A program made the position numbers and the translations under genes. From the NCBI RefSeq assembly GCF_004134825.1, contig NZ_SDPN01000024.1, positions 1 through 54,780 on the forward strand: DNA of 54,780 nucleotides, given 5' to 3'. This document shows positions 16,257 through 24,950 of the stretch, piece by piece. Origin of the DNA: Agromyces albus (lineage in GTDB: Bacteria; Actinomycetota; Actinomycetes; Actinomycetales; Microbacteriaceae). Below the pieces are notes generated by a model. The model ran no database searches, was not told the origin of the DNA, and worked only from the letters and a program-made list of their open reading frames with translations. The stretch's first letter is position 1; each line of letters begins with the position of its first letter.

Positions 16257-17894
16257 ATGATGGAGTACACCCTTCCGGCCAGGCGCCAGCCGCGCACCGC
16301 AGCGCCCGACACCGTCTACACCGTGGCATCCGGCGACCTCAGGCTGAGTGCCAACACGAAGTGCTGGCCGACGCAGGAGCACCTCGAAGCCGACTTCGCC
16401 GCGGCGGTCGAACGACTCGGCTGGTCGGTCGAGCGCGGTCACGGCGTCGACGAGCTCACCGGCCACGGCTTCATCGACAGCCAGCGCGCCGGCATCGAGG
16501 TCTTCAAGACGCTGCCGCCCGACGCGCCGCTCGTCGTCGTCGAAGCCGTCTGGCAGTACAGCCATCACGTGCTCGCGGGCCTTCGAACACACCGCGGCCC
16601 GATCCTCGTCGTCGCGAACTGGGCGGGCGACTTCCCCGGCCTTGTGGGGCTCCTGAACCTCACCGCGAGCCTCACGAAGGCAGGGGTCGAGCATTCCGCC
16701 CTCTGGAGCGCGGACTTCACCGACGACTGGGCGGTCGAGAAGCTCGGCGAATGGCTCGAGACCGGGCGCATCGAGCACGACCTGAGTCACGTGCGAAGTC
16801 TTCCCGCGCTCGACGACGCCGCACCCGAGGTCGCGCTCGGGCGTGCGCTCGCCGACGAGCTCCGCGCCGAGAAGGCCATCATCGGCGTCTTCGACGAGGG
16901 CTGCATGGGCATGTACAACGCGATCATCGACGACGAGCTCCTGAATCCGCTCGGCATCTACAAGGAACGCCTCTCGCAGAGCGCGCTCCTCGCCGAGATG
17001 GCGCGCGTGAGCGACGCCGAGGCCGACGAGGCGATGGCGTGGCTCGAGAATGCAGCGCTCACGTTCCATTTCGGCACGGATGACGCGACCGAGCTCACTC
17101 GCGCCCAGGTGCAGAGCCAGCTGAAGATGTACATCGCCGCCGTACGCATCTCCGACGACTTCGGCCTCGACGCCGTCGGGATCCAGTACCAGCAGGGCCT
17201 GAAGGACATGGTGCCGGCATCCGATCTCGCCGAGGGCCTGCTCAACAACGTCGAGCGGCCGCCCGTGCGCTCGCGCGGCGGCGAGCGGGAGCTCTACCCC
17301 GGCGCCGCACTCCCCCACTTCAACGAGGTCGACGAGGGCGTCGCGGTTGACGCGCTCATCACGAACCGCATCTGGAACGCCATGGGATTCGACCCCGCCA
17401 CGACCCTGCACGACGTGCGCTGGGGCGAGGAGTACGACGGCGAGTTCGTGTGGGTGTTCGAGATCTCGGGATCAGTGCCCGCGAGCCACAACGGCGGCTA
17501 CGACAAGTCGTACAGCATGCGCCAGCCGCCGATGTTCTTCCCGCTCGGCGGCGGCACCCTCTCGGGCGTCTCGAAGCCGGGCGAGATCGTGTGGTCGCGC
17601 GTCTTCGTGATGGACGGCCGCCTGCACGTCGACCTCGGACGCGGCTCGGTGCGTGAGCTGCCCGAGGCCGAGACGCAGCGCCGCCTCGACGCGACCGACC
17701 CGCAGTGGCCGATCATGCACGCGGTACTGCACGGCGTGAACCGCGACCAGCTCATGGCCAGGCACAAGGCCAATCACGTGCAGGTGGCGTATGCGCCGGA
17801 TGCCGCGGCCGCCGATCGCGCGCTGCTCGCGAAGGCGGCACTCTTCGCCGAGCTCGGGCTCGAAGTGCACCTCTGCGGCGACGTCGCGATCTGA
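16257..17894 (+). CDS. L-fucose/L-arabinose isomerase-family protein
   Basis: 545 residues resembling actinobacterial proteins of the FucI/AraA isomerase fold: an N-terminal sugar-isomerase domain, EKAIIGVFDEGCMGMYNAIIDDELLNPLG near residues 205-235 with candidate metal-binding Glu and Asp, and a C-terminal domain with KANHVQVAYAP near the end like the FucI/AraA C-terminus. It would interconvert an aldose and a ketose. No FucK kinase or FucA aldolase gene is nearby, so its flux partner is unknown. Start at the first of two adjacent ATGs, with AGGA 8 nt upstream. Confidence 0.62.
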   Translation: MMEYTLPARRQPRTAAPDTVYTVASGDLRLSANTKCWPTQEHLEADFAAAVERLGWSVERGHGVDELTGHGFIDSQRAGIEVFKTLPPDAPLVVVEAVWQYSHHVLAGLRTHRGPILVVANWAGDFPGLVGLLNLTASLTKAGVEHSALWSADFTDDWAVEKLGEWLETGRIEHDLSHVRSLPALDDAAPEVALGRALADELRAEKAIIGVFDEGCMGMYNAIIDDELLNPLGIYKERLSQSALLAEMARVSDAEADEAMAWLENAALTFHFGTDDATELTRAQVQSQLKMYIAAVRISDDFGLDAVGIQYQQGLKDMVPASDLAEGLLNNVERPPVRSRGGERELYPGAALPHFNEVDEGVAVDALITNRIWNAMGFDPATTLHDVRWGEEYDGEFVWVFEISGSVPASHNGGYDKSYSMRQPPMFFPLGGGTLSGVSKPGEIVWSRVFVMDGRLHVDLGRGSVRELPEAETQRRLDATDPQWPIMHAVLHGVNRDQLMARHKANHVQVAYAPDAAAADRALLAKAALFAELGLEVHLCGDVAI

Positions 17895-17905
17895 CGCAGA
17901 ACGGA

Positions 17906-17931
17906 CGGCGAGGCGCCCCCGCGCCCCGCCG
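17906..17931. terminator. Hairpin between isomerase and permease genes
   Basis: CGGCG-A-GGCGC / GCGCC-C-CGCCG, a 10-bp stem with one mismatch and a CCCC loop, between convergent genes. Confidence 0.6.
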
Positions 17932-17946
17932 CCCGCTCGAGTCGGC

Positions 17947-19530
17947 TCAGACCCGGTCGGGCTCGTCGACCACGTCGGGCTCGTCGACGCCGTCGGGCTC
18001 GTCGACGCCGTCGGAGGCGAGCAGCTCGCTCTCGACCGCCCCGCCGTAGCCCTCGGCCTGCGGGTCGCCATGCAGGCCGCCCGAGACCGCGTACTCCTCT
18101 TCGGGCGAGAGGATGAGGCGGTGTCGGCCCCAGAGCGCGAAGATCGCGAGCATCACGACGTACACCACGAGGATCGCGATGATCGCCGGGAGGAACGCCG
18201 GATTGATGAGTGTGCCCACGAAGATGAGCGCTGCGATCGCTCCCGCGACCACGGCACCCGGCACGCCCCACGGACTGAGGAATGGGCGCTTCGCGTTCGG
18301 GAACCTGCGCCGCAGGATGACGAAGGCGACCATCTGCATGAGGTACGCGAGCACCGCGCCCCAGACCGCGATGTTCAGCACGATCGCGCCGGCCACTCCC
18401 GTCGATCCACCGGCGGCGTCGACGATGACGAGTGCCACGAACCCGATGACGCCGCCCGCGACGAGCGCGACCCACGGCGTCTGCCGCGTGCCCGTGAGCG
18501 AGAGGAACTTCGGATAGTAGCCCGCCCGCGAGAGCGAGTACATGTTGCGTCCGTACGCGAACATGATGCCCTGCAGCGACGCGAGCAGCCCGATGAGGGC
18601 GAAGAGCGCCAGGACCGCCGCCGCGCCGTCGCCCACGATCGCGCGGAAGCCGTCGAGCAGCGGTTCGCCGGCGACCCCGGTCGCCTCGGCGCCGACGACG
18701 CCCGTGTTGAGGAACAGCACGAGCAGGCCCGTCACGATGAGCGTGCCTCGAGCCCACAGTCCGGCGCGCGGGATGTCGCGCACCGGGTCGTGCGACTCCT
18801 CGGCCGCGAGCGGCAGTTCCTCGATACCGAGGAAGAACCACATCGCGAACGGCAGGGCGAAGAGGATCGGGAACACGCCGTGCGGCAGGAATGCGCTCTG
18901 ACCGGCGTCGGGCGCGATGTCGAAGAGGTTGTCCCAGGAGAACAGGCCCGACGTGGCCGCCATGACCGAGAACACGAGGAGGATCCCGATCGAGATGATC
19001 GACACGACGATCGCGAACTTGAACGAGATGCTCGCCCCGGCGGTGTTGAGCCCGATGAAGAGGAGGTAGAGGATGACCCACCACACCCACGCGGGCATCG
19101 AGAACCCGAGCAGCTCGGAGGTGATGCTGTCGGCGTAGGCGGCGGAGAAGTAGACGATGACGGCCGTCGTGGCCACGTACTCGATCGTCTCGGCGAGTCC
19201 CGTCACGAATCCGCCCCATGGGCCCATCGCGGCGCGCGAGAACGAGTAGGCGCCGCCCGTGTGCGGCATCGCCGACGCCATCTCCCCGATCGAGAAGATG
19301 AGTCCGTAGTACATGACGACGAGGATCGCGAAGGCGATCAGCATTCCGCCGAAGCCCGCGAAGTCGATGCCGAAGTTCCAGCCCGAGAAGTCGCCGGAGA
19401 TGACCGCGGCGACCGCGAGGCCCCAGAGGCCCCAGACGCCCGCGGTTCGGGTGAGCTTGCGTTTGTCGAAGTATCCGGACTCGGCGGTCGTGTACTTCAC
19501 TCCCGAGACGTTCAGGGTGTCCTTGGCCAT
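17947..19530 (-). CDS. APC-family amino acid/ethanolamine permease
   Basis: 527-residue membrane transporter with about 12 hydrophobic segments. The N-terminus (YFDKRKLTRTAGVWGLWGLAV, then AAVISGDFSGWNFG) and FALPFAMWFFLGIEELPLAAEE are features of the ethanolamine permease (EAT) group of the APC superfamily. It is divergent from the GlnA-like gene and so should import the amine that enters gamma-glutamylation. ATG at 19530 with GGGAG 5 nt upstream. The cytoplasmic C-tail ends in three near-identical acidic six-residue units encoded by an 18-bp tandem repeat. Confidence 0.85.
   Translation of the reverse strand: MAKDTLNVSGVKYTTAESGYFDKRKLTRTAGVWGLWGLAVAAVISGDFSGWNFGIDFAGFGGMLIAFAILVVMYYGLIFSIGEMASAMPHTGGAYSFSRAAMGPWGGFVTGLAETIEYVATTAVIVYFSAAYADSITSELLGFSMPAWVWWVILYLLFIGLNTAGASISFKFAIVVSIISIGILLVFSVMAATSGLFSWDNLFDIAPDAGQSAFLPHGVFPILFALPFAMWFFLGIEELPLAAEESHDPVRDIPRAGLWARGTLIVTGLLVLFLNTGVVGAEATGVAGEPLLDGFRAIVGDGAAAVLALFALIGLLASLQGIMFAYGRNMYSLSRAGYYPKFLSLTGTRQTPWVALVAGGVIGFVALVIVDAAGGSTGVAGAIVLNIAVWGAVLAYLMQMVAFVILRRRFPNAKRPFLSPWGVPGAVVAGAIAALIFVGTLINPAFLPAIIAILVVYVVMLAIFALWGRHRLILSPEEEYAVSGGLHGDPQAEGYGGAVESELLASDGVDEPDGVDEPDVVDEPDRV
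17956..18009. repeat. 18-bp tandem repeat, three copies, in the permease C-terminus
   Basis: Unit GTCGGGCTCGTCGAC plus a variable last triplet, at 17956, 17974 and 17992. It encodes DEPDGV-like acidic repeats at the extreme C-terminus; copy number is likely variable between strains. Confidence 0.85.
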
Positions 19531-19593
19531 GACGGCTCCCTCGTGCTCATCGCGCAGCCGTGGGGGCGGCGCGGGTGCGATGCGTTGGGCCCG

Positions 19594-19599
19594 ACTATA
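19594..19599 (-). promoter_or_regulatory. Candidate -10 element of the permease gene
   Basis: TATAGT on the minus strand, 64 nt before the permease ATG; near-consensus. Confidence 0.5.
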
Positions 19600-19707
19600 G
19601 GGCGCGCAATGGTCGCTCGTACAGACCTTTCTCAAGGCTTGTCCCCAGACCGTTCGTCGGAACAGGCGAGTGTGCGCCTATCCGGCCCGTGCCGGCTGTG
19701 ATGTAAT

Positions 19708-19724
19708 GGTCGGCGTTACCGACC
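19708..19724. promoter_or_regulatory. Candidate operator in the divergent permease/GlnA-like region
   Basis: Inverted repeat GGTCGG-CGTTA-CCGACC, 27 nt before the synthetase start. It could bind the GntR regulator at 24038 or form an RNA hairpin in the synthetase leader. Confidence 0.4.
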
Positions 19725-19751
19725 TTTCGACCACGTTCTGAGGAGTTGCGG

Positions 19752-21119
19752 ATGACGGCACCGACCGGGTACCTCTCGCTCGACCAATTGCGCAGCGCCA
19801 TCGCCGAGGGCGAGGTCGACACGGTCATCGTGGCCTTCACCGACATGCAGGGCCGCCTGATCGGCAAGCGCGTGTCGGCGAGGCTCTTCCTCGAGGATGC
19901 CGCGGCGCACGGCGTGGAGGCCTGCAACTACCTGCTCGCCGTCGACGTCGAGATGAACACGGTCGACGGGTACGCGATGTCGAGCTGGGAGCGCGGCTAC
20001 GGCGACATGGCCCTCATCCCCGACTTCACGACACTCCGCGCGGCCCCGTGGCTCGAGGCGACCGCCCTCGTCACGGCCGACCTGCTCTGGCTCGACGGCA
20101 CGCCCGTCGAACCCTCGCCGCGGCGCATCCTGCAGCGCCAGCTCGAGCGGCTCGCCGAACGCGGCCTCACGGCGTTCGTGGGCACCGAGCTCGAGTTCAT
20201 CGTCTTCGACGACTCGTTCCGCGACGCATGGCGCAAGGGCTACCAGGGCCTCACCCCCGCGAGCGACTACAACATCGACTACGCGCTGCTCGCCTCGACG
20301 CGCATGGAGCCGCTGCTGCGAGACATCCGCAACTCCATGGACGGCGCCGGCATGTACTGCGAGGGCGTGAAGGGCGAGTGCAACCTCGGCCAGCAGGAGA
20401 TCGCGTTCCGCTACACCGACGCGCTCGGCACGTGCGACAACCACTCGATCTACAAGAACGGCGCGAAGGAGATCGCCGACAAGCACGGCAAGTCGCTCAC
20501 CTTCATGGCGAAGTTCAACGAGCGCGAGGGCAACAGCTGCCACATCCACATCTCCTTGCGCGGCGAGAACGGCGAGGCGGTCTTCAGCGACCCGGATGCC
20601 CCGCACGGCATGTCGAAGCTCTTCACCCACTTCCTCGCCGGCCAGCTCGCGGCGATGCGCGAGCTCACGCTCTTCTCGGCGCCGAACATCAACTCCTACA
20701 AGCGCTTCGTCGCGGGCAGCTTCGCACCGACCGCGATCGCGTGGGGACTCGACAATCGCACGTGCGCGCTCCGCGTCGTGGGACACGGTCTCGGCATGCG
20801 CGTCGAGAACCGGGTTCCGGGCGGCGACGTCAACCAATATCTCGCGGTCGCAGCGCTCATCGCAGCGGGCCTGCACGGCATCGACGAGGAGCTCGAGCTC
20901 GACGAACTCTTCGCCGGCAACGCCTACGAGAGCGACATCGCGCGGGTTCCGGCCACGCTCCGGGAGTCGGCAGAGCTGTTCGCCGGTTCCGCGATCGCGA
21001 GGGAGGCCTTCGGTGGCGAGGTCGTCGAGCACTACCTCAACAACGCGCGCATCGAGCTCGCCGCCTACGACGCGGCCGTCACGGATTGGGAGCGGGTGCG
21101 TGGCTTCGAACGACTCTGA
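19752..21119 (+). CDS. Glutamine synthetase-like gamma-glutamyl-amine ligase (GlnA4/PuuA type)
   Basis: 455 residues of the glutamine synthetase superfamily, ATP-dependent ligation of glutamate to an amine. It shows the TELEFIVFD metal-binding strand, the NSCHIHISLR nucleotide region, a FAGSFAPTAIAWGLDNRTCALRV-type substrate segment and NRVPGGDVNQYLAVAALIAAG. The last features are typical of PuuA and of the Streptomyces GlnA3/GlnA4 group, not of true GlnA. With an ethanolamine-type permease and a downstream SDR, gamma-glutamylation of ethanolamine is the best guess. AGGAG 6 nt before the ATG. It overlaps the next gene by 20 nt. Confidence 0.88.
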   Translation: MTAPTGYLSLDQLRSAIAEGEVDTVIVAFTDMQGRLIGKRVSARLFLEDAAAHGVEACNYLLAVDVEMNTVDGYAMSSWERGYGDMALIPDFTTLRAAPWLEATALVTADLLWLDGTPVEPSPRRILQRQLERLAERGLTAFVGTELEFIVFDDSFRDAWRKGYQGLTPASDYNIDYALLASTRMEPLLRDIRNSMDGAGMYCEGVKGECNLGQQEIAFRYTDALGTCDNHSIYKNGAKEIADKHGKSLTFMAKFNEREGNSCHIHISLRGENGEAVFSDPDAPHGMSKLFTHFLAGQLAAMRELTLFSAPNINSYKRFVAGSFAPTAIAWGLDNRTCALRVVGHGLGMRVENRVPGGDVNQYLAVAALIAAGLHGIDEELELDELFAGNAYESDIARVPATLRESAELFAGSAIAREAFGGEVVEHYLNNARIELAAYDAAVTDWERVRGFERL

Positions 21120-21873
21120 GCCAACCGCGCCGCTCATCGGCGTGACCACCTACCTCGAGCAATCGAAGACGGGCGTCTGGGACGTGCGCGCCTCGTTCCT
21201 GCCGAAGGTCTACATCGACGCCGTCACCGATGCCGGCGGCGTCGCGGTGCTGCTGCCACCCCAGCCGGTCTCGCCCGCCATCACGCGCGGCGTGCTCGGC
21301 GCGCTCGACGGCCTCATCGTCTCGGGCGGCGCCGACGTCGACCCGTCGCGCTACGGGCAGTCGCCGCACGAGCGCACCGGCGCCCCGCGCACCGATCGCG
21401 ACGACTGGGAGGACGCGCTGCTCACGGCCGCCGTCGAGCTCGAACTGCCGTTCCTCGGCATCTGCCGCGGCGTGCAGCTGATGAACGTCGCACTCGGCGG
21501 CACGCTCGTGCAGCACCTGCCCGATGTCCTCGGCACCGAGGCGTACCAGCCGGCACCCGCGGTGTTCGGCGAGCAGGAGGTCTCGATCGAGCCGGGTTCC
21601 CGGCTCGGCGCGCTGCTCGGCCAGGGCGACGCGCCGCTGCCCGTGCACGTGTACCACCACCAGGCCCTCGACGAGGTCGCGCCGGGTCTCACGGTGACGG
21701 CGCGCACCGCCGACGGCGTCGTCGAGGCCGTCGAGCTCGACTCGGTGCCGTTCGGCATCGGGGTGCAGTGGCATCCCGAGGAGAACGCCGCCGACCGACG
21801 CCTCTTCGCTGGCCTCGTCGACGCCGCGCGCACGCACCGAGAGACCCGAGCACACCCGAGGAGCCAGTCGTGA
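21100..21873 (+). CDS. Class I glutamine amidotransferase-fold gamma-glutamyl hydrolase (PuuD-like)
   Basis: 257 residues. The nucleophile elbow LGICRGVQLMN and the C-terminal His/Glu pair in VQWHPEENA give the catalytic triad; VSGGADVDPSRY is typical of gamma-glutamyl-GABA hydrolase PuuD and peptidase C26. It should release glutamate from the oxidised gamma-glutamyl compound, the last step. GTG at 21100 is chosen because GGGAG lies 7 nt upstream, which places the start inside the synthetase gene (20-nt overlap, coupled). Confidence 0.88.
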   Translation: MASNDSEPTAPLIGVTTYLEQSKTGVWDVRASFLPKVYIDAVTDAGGVAVLLPPQPVSPAITRGVLGALDGLIVSGGADVDPSRYGQSPHERTGAPRTDRDDWEDALLTAAVELELPFLGICRGVQLMNVALGGTLVQHLPDVLGTEAYQPAPAVFGEQEVSIEPGSRLGALLGQGDAPLPVHVYHHQALDEVAPGLTVTARTADGVVEAVELDSVPFGIGVQWHPEENAADRRLFAGLVDAARTHRETRAHPRSQS

Positions 21874-23240
21874 GCCACACGATCGTGAACCCAGCCGATG
21901 AGACCGTGGTCACCACGGTCGCCTCCGCGACGATCGAGGAGACGGATGCCGCGATCGCCCGCGCCGCGCAGGCGCAACGCGCCTGGGCGCTCGTCGCTCC
22001 GGCCGATCGTGCGCGACTGCTCCGCCGCTTCGCCGACGCTGTCGACGGCGCGGTCGAGGAACTCGCGCGCATCGAGGTGCGCAACTCGGGCCATCCCGTC
22101 GGCCAGGCCCGGTGGGAGGCACGGCACGTGCGCGACGTGCTCGAGTACTACTCCGCCGCGCCCGAGCGGCTCTTCGGCCGGCAGATCCCCGTCGCCGGCG
22201 GCCTCGACGTGACGTTCCAGGAGCCGCTCGGCGTCGTCGGCGTGATCACGCCGTGGAACTTCCCGATGACGATCGCCGCGTGGGGCTTCGCTCCGGCACT
22301 CGCGGCGGGCAACGCCGCCGTACTGAAGCCCGCGGAGTGGACCCCGCTCTCGAGCCTGCGGCTCGCCGAGCTCGGGCTCGAGGCAGGCCTGCCCGACGGG
22401 CTCTTCCAGGTCATCGCGGGCAAGGGATCGGTGGTCGGCGAGCGCCTCGTCACGAACGAGACGGTGCGCAAGATCGTCTTCACGGGCTCGACCGAGGTCG
22501 GCAAGCACATCATGGCCGGGTGCGCCGCCCAGGTGAAGCGGGTCACCCTCGAACTCGGCGGCAAGAGCGCGAACATCGTCTTCGCCGACGCCGACCTCGA
22601 GCGCGCGGCGGCCACTGCGCCCTACGGCGTGTTCGAGAACGCCGGGCAGGACTGCTGCGCCCGCAGCCGCATCCTCGTCGAGCGCAGCGTCTACGAGCGG
22701 TTCATGGAGCTGCTCGAGCCCGCCGTCGCCGGTGTCGCGGTCGGCGATCCCGCCGACGAGGGCACCGAGATGGGCCCCCTCGTCGCCGGCGCACATCTCG
22801 ACAAGGTGCGGTCGTTCGTGCCCGACGACGCCGACGTCGCGTTCCGTGGCAGCGCGCCCTCCGGTCCCGGCTACTGGTTCCCGCCGACGGTGCTGACCCC
22901 CGCTCGCGACTCTCGGGCGGCCCGCGAGGAGATCTTCGGACCGGTCGTCTCGGTCTTCCCGTTCGACGACGAGGCCGACGCGGTGGCATTCGCGAACGCG
23001 GGCGACTACGGCCTCTCGGGCTCGATCTGGACGCGGGACCTCAGCCGCGGCATCCGCGTGGCCCGAGGCGTGGAGTCGGGCAACCTCTCGGTGAACTCGC
23101 ACTCCTCAGTGCGCTACTCGACGCCGTTCGGCGGCTTCAAGCAATCCGGCCTCGGCCGTGAGCTCGGGCCCGACGCCCCGCTGGCCTTCACCGAGACCAA
23201 GAACGTCTTCATCGCCGTCGACCCCCGAGGAGCACCATGA
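21870..23240 (+). CDS. Aldehyde dehydrogenase (NAD(P)+-dependent)
   Basis: 456 residues, the full ALDH fold. Cofactor strand GVITPWNFPMT, FTGSTEVGKHI, the general-base Glu in TLELGGKSAN and the catalytic Cys in ENAGQDCCARSR are all present, then EEIFGPVV and FGGFKQSGLGREL. In the proposed pathway it oxidises a gamma-glutamyl aminoaldehyde to the acid. GTG start overlaps the hydrolase stop (GTGA) with GAGGAG 6 nt upstream. Confidence 0.9.
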   Translation: MSHTIVNPADETVVTTVASATIEETDAAIARAAQAQRAWALVAPADRARLLRRFADAVDGAVEELARIEVRNSGHPVGQARWEARHVRDVLEYYSAAPERLFGRQIPVAGGLDVTFQEPLGVVGVITPWNFPMTIAAWGFAPALAAGNAAVLKPAEWTPLSSLRLAELGLEAGLPDGLFQVIAGKGSVVGERLVTNETVRKIVFTGSTEVGKHIMAGCAAQVKRVTLELGGKSANIVFADADLERAAATAPYGVFENAGQDCCARSRILVERSVYERFMELLEPAVAGVAVGDPADEGTEMGPLVAGAHLDKVRSFVPDDADVAFRGSAPSGPGYWFPPTVLTPARDSRAAREEIFGPVVSVFPFDDEADAVAFANAGDYGLSGSIWTRDLSRGIRVARGVESGNLSVNSHSSVRYSTPFGGFKQSGLGRELGPDAPLAFTETKNVFIAVDPRGAP

Positions 23241-24028
23241 CCGCCATCCCGCGCATCGATCTCACCCAGCGGCTCGCCGGCCGCGTCGCCGTCATCACCG
23301 GCGGCGCGTCGGGCATCGGCCTCGCGACCGCGAAGCGGCTCGCCGCCGAGGGCGCCACGGTGGTCATCGGCGACATGGATGCCACGGCAGGCCCCGCCGC
23401 CGCCGAGCTCGTGGGCGGCCTCTTCGTGCAGGTCGACGTGACCGACGAGGCGCAGGTGAACATGCTCTTCGACCGCGCCGCCGAGACATACGGCTCGGTT
23501 GACATCGCGTTCAACAACGCCGGGATCTCGCCGCCCGACGACGACTCGATCGAGACGACCGAGCTGCCGGCGTGGCAGAAGGTGCAGGACGTCAACCTGA
23601 AGTCGGTCTACCTCTGCTCGCGAGCCGCCCTGCGGCACATGGTCGCGCAGGGGCGCGGATCGATCATCAACACGGCGTCGTTCGTCGCGGTGCTCGGCTC
23701 CGCGACCTCGCAGATCTCGTACACGGCGTCGAAGGGCGGCGTGCTCGCGATGAGCCGCGAGCTCGGCGTGCAGTTCGCGCGACAGGGCATTCGCGTGAAC
23801 GCCCTGTGCCCCGGCCCCGTGAACACGCCCCTGTTGCAGGAGCTCTTCGCGAGCGATCCCGAACGCGCGCAGCGCCGGCTCGTGCACGTGCCGGTCGGCC
23901 GCTTCGCCGAGCCCGAGGAGCTTGCGGCCGCGGTCGCGTTCCTCGCGAGCGACGACGCCTCGTTCATCACCGGCTCGACCTTCCTCGTCGACGGCGGCAT
24001 CAGCTCGGCCTACGTCACTCCGCTCTAG
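23237..24028 (+). CDS. SDR-family oxidoreductase (probable alcohol dehydrogenase of the gamma-glutamyl pathway)
   Basis: 263-residue classical SDR: TGGASGIGLATA, NNAG, catalytic Ser in the NTASFVA strand, YTASK, and C-terminal LVDGGISSAY. ATGA overlap with the ALDH gene. Its presence where the Puu pathway has an FAD amine oxidase suggests the intermediate carries an alcohol, as gamma-glutamylethanolamide does. The stop codon TAG is also the first three bases of the next gene's -10 element. Confidence 0.84.
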   Translation: MTAIPRIDLTQRLAGRVAVITGGASGIGLATAKRLAAEGATVVIGDMDATAGPAAAELVGGLFVQVDVTDEAQVNMLFDRAAETYGSVDIAFNNAGISPPDDDSIETTELPAWQKVQDVNLKSVYLCSRAALRHMVAQGRGSIINTASFVAVLGSATSQISYTASKGGVLAMSRELGVQFARQGIRVNALCPGPVNTPLLQELFASDPERAQRRLVHVPVGRFAEPEELAAAVAFLASDDASFITGSTFLVDGGISSAYVTPL

Positions 24029-24031
24029 GCT
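24026..24031 (+). promoter_or_regulatory. -10 element of leaderless GntR gene, overlapping the SDR stop codon
   Basis: TAGGCT whose TAG is the SDR stop, followed by 6 nt and the ATG at 24038. Confidence 0.6.
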
Positions 24032-24037
24032 CGAGTC

Positions 24038-24865
24038 ATGGCCATTCGGGAGCGGGGCGACGACGCTGGCGTCGATCCGGCCGCGGGCGAACCTGCGCCC
24101 ACGCCGCCGACGGCACCGCCGGCGCCGCCCGAGGTCGTTGCCGACGTGTTGAGGCCGGGACTCCTGCTCACCCCGGCCCGTCCGGCGAACGCCTTCGAGG
24201 AGACCGTGCAGCGACTGCTCCAGTCGATCCGGCTCGGACTCATCGGCCCGGGCGAGCAGCTGCCGCCCGAACGCGAGCTCGCAGGAATGCTCGAAGTGAG
24301 CCGCGACACGCTTCGCGAGGCGATCGCCTCGCTCGGCGAAGCGGGCTGGATCGTCTCCCGTCGCGGTCGCTACGGCGGCACATTCGTCTCCGACGAGCTC
24401 CCCTCCACGTCGCCTTCAGCGCCTGGTGCCGGCGGAGACCCGGCGACGCGTGCGATCCGGCTCGAGGACACCCTCGCGTTGCGCGCCGTGATCGAGGTCG
24501 GCGCGGCTCGTCGCGCGGCCGAGAGCGAGCTCACCGCCACCGACCGCGAGCGGCTGTGGCAGGCCTACGAGGAGTGCCGGGTCGCGACCTCCGCCCAGTA
24601 CCGCATGGCCGACTCGCGGCTGCACCTGCTCATCGCCGAGGTGCTCGGCGCGCCGAGCGTCATCCCGCTCGTCGCCGACGTGCGCATGCGGATCAACGAG
24701 CTGCTCGACGGAATTCCCCTGCTCGCGCCGAACATCGCGCACTCCGACGACCAGCACCGCGCGATCGTCGGCGCCATCCTCCGGGGAAGTCCCGACGAGG
24801 CAGCGAGCGCGATGGCCGAGCACCTCGAGGGCACCGAGGCGCTGCTGCGCGGCTTCTTCGCGTGA
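24038..24865 (+). CDS. GntR-family (FadR subfamily) regulator of the gamma-glutamyl-amine operon
   Basis: 275 residues. A Pro/Ala-rich N-terminal extension of about 45 residues precedes the winged HTH (GEQLPPERELAGMLEVSRDTLREAIASLGE), then an FCD ligand domain (RLEDTLALRAVIEVGAARRAAE through the SRLHLLIAEVLG helix). Its place at the end of the operon argues for local control of permease and pathway genes. The start follows a leaderless promoter; transcription may also read through from the SDR gene. Confidence 0.86.
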   Translation: MAIRERGDDAGVDPAAGEPAPTPPTAPPAPPEVVADVLRPGLLLTPARPANAFEETVQRLLQSIRLGLIGPGEQLPPERELAGMLEVSRDTLREAIASLGEAGWIVSRRGRYGGTFVSDELPSTSPSAPGAGGDPATRAIRLEDTLALRAVIEVGAARRAAESELTATDRERLWQAYEECRVATSAQYRMADSRLHLLIAEVLGAPSVIPLVADVRMRINELLDGIPLLAPNIAHSDDQHRAIVGAILRGSPDEAASAMAEHLEGTEALLRGFFA

Positions 24866-24897
24866 ACGATGCCGCGCAGACGGGCACACGCATGCGA

Positions 24898-24935
24898 AAC
24901 GGGCCGCGCCCCGAAGCCTGGGGACGCGGCCCGTT
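24898..24935. terminator. Bidirectional hairpin after GntR and DUF4190 genes
   Basis: Long stem AACGGGCCGCG ... CGCGGCCCGTT with further CCC/GGG pairing inward, between the convergent stops at 24865 and 24951. Confidence 0.75.
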
Positions 24936-24950
24936 CAGGCGCGGTGCCGA

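Noticed and set aside
13327..16260. 977-codon open frame on the plus strand across aspA and lacI
   Set aside because: It is a GC-driven shadow: antisense to aspA and out of frame with lacI, composed of Arg/Asp/His-rich low-complexity sequence with no family motif.
24038..24180. Possible wrong (too early) start for the GntR gene because of its Pro/Ala-rich N-terminus
   Set aside because: The TAGGCT hexamer exactly 6 nt before the ATG at 24038 supports this start, so the extension is kept.
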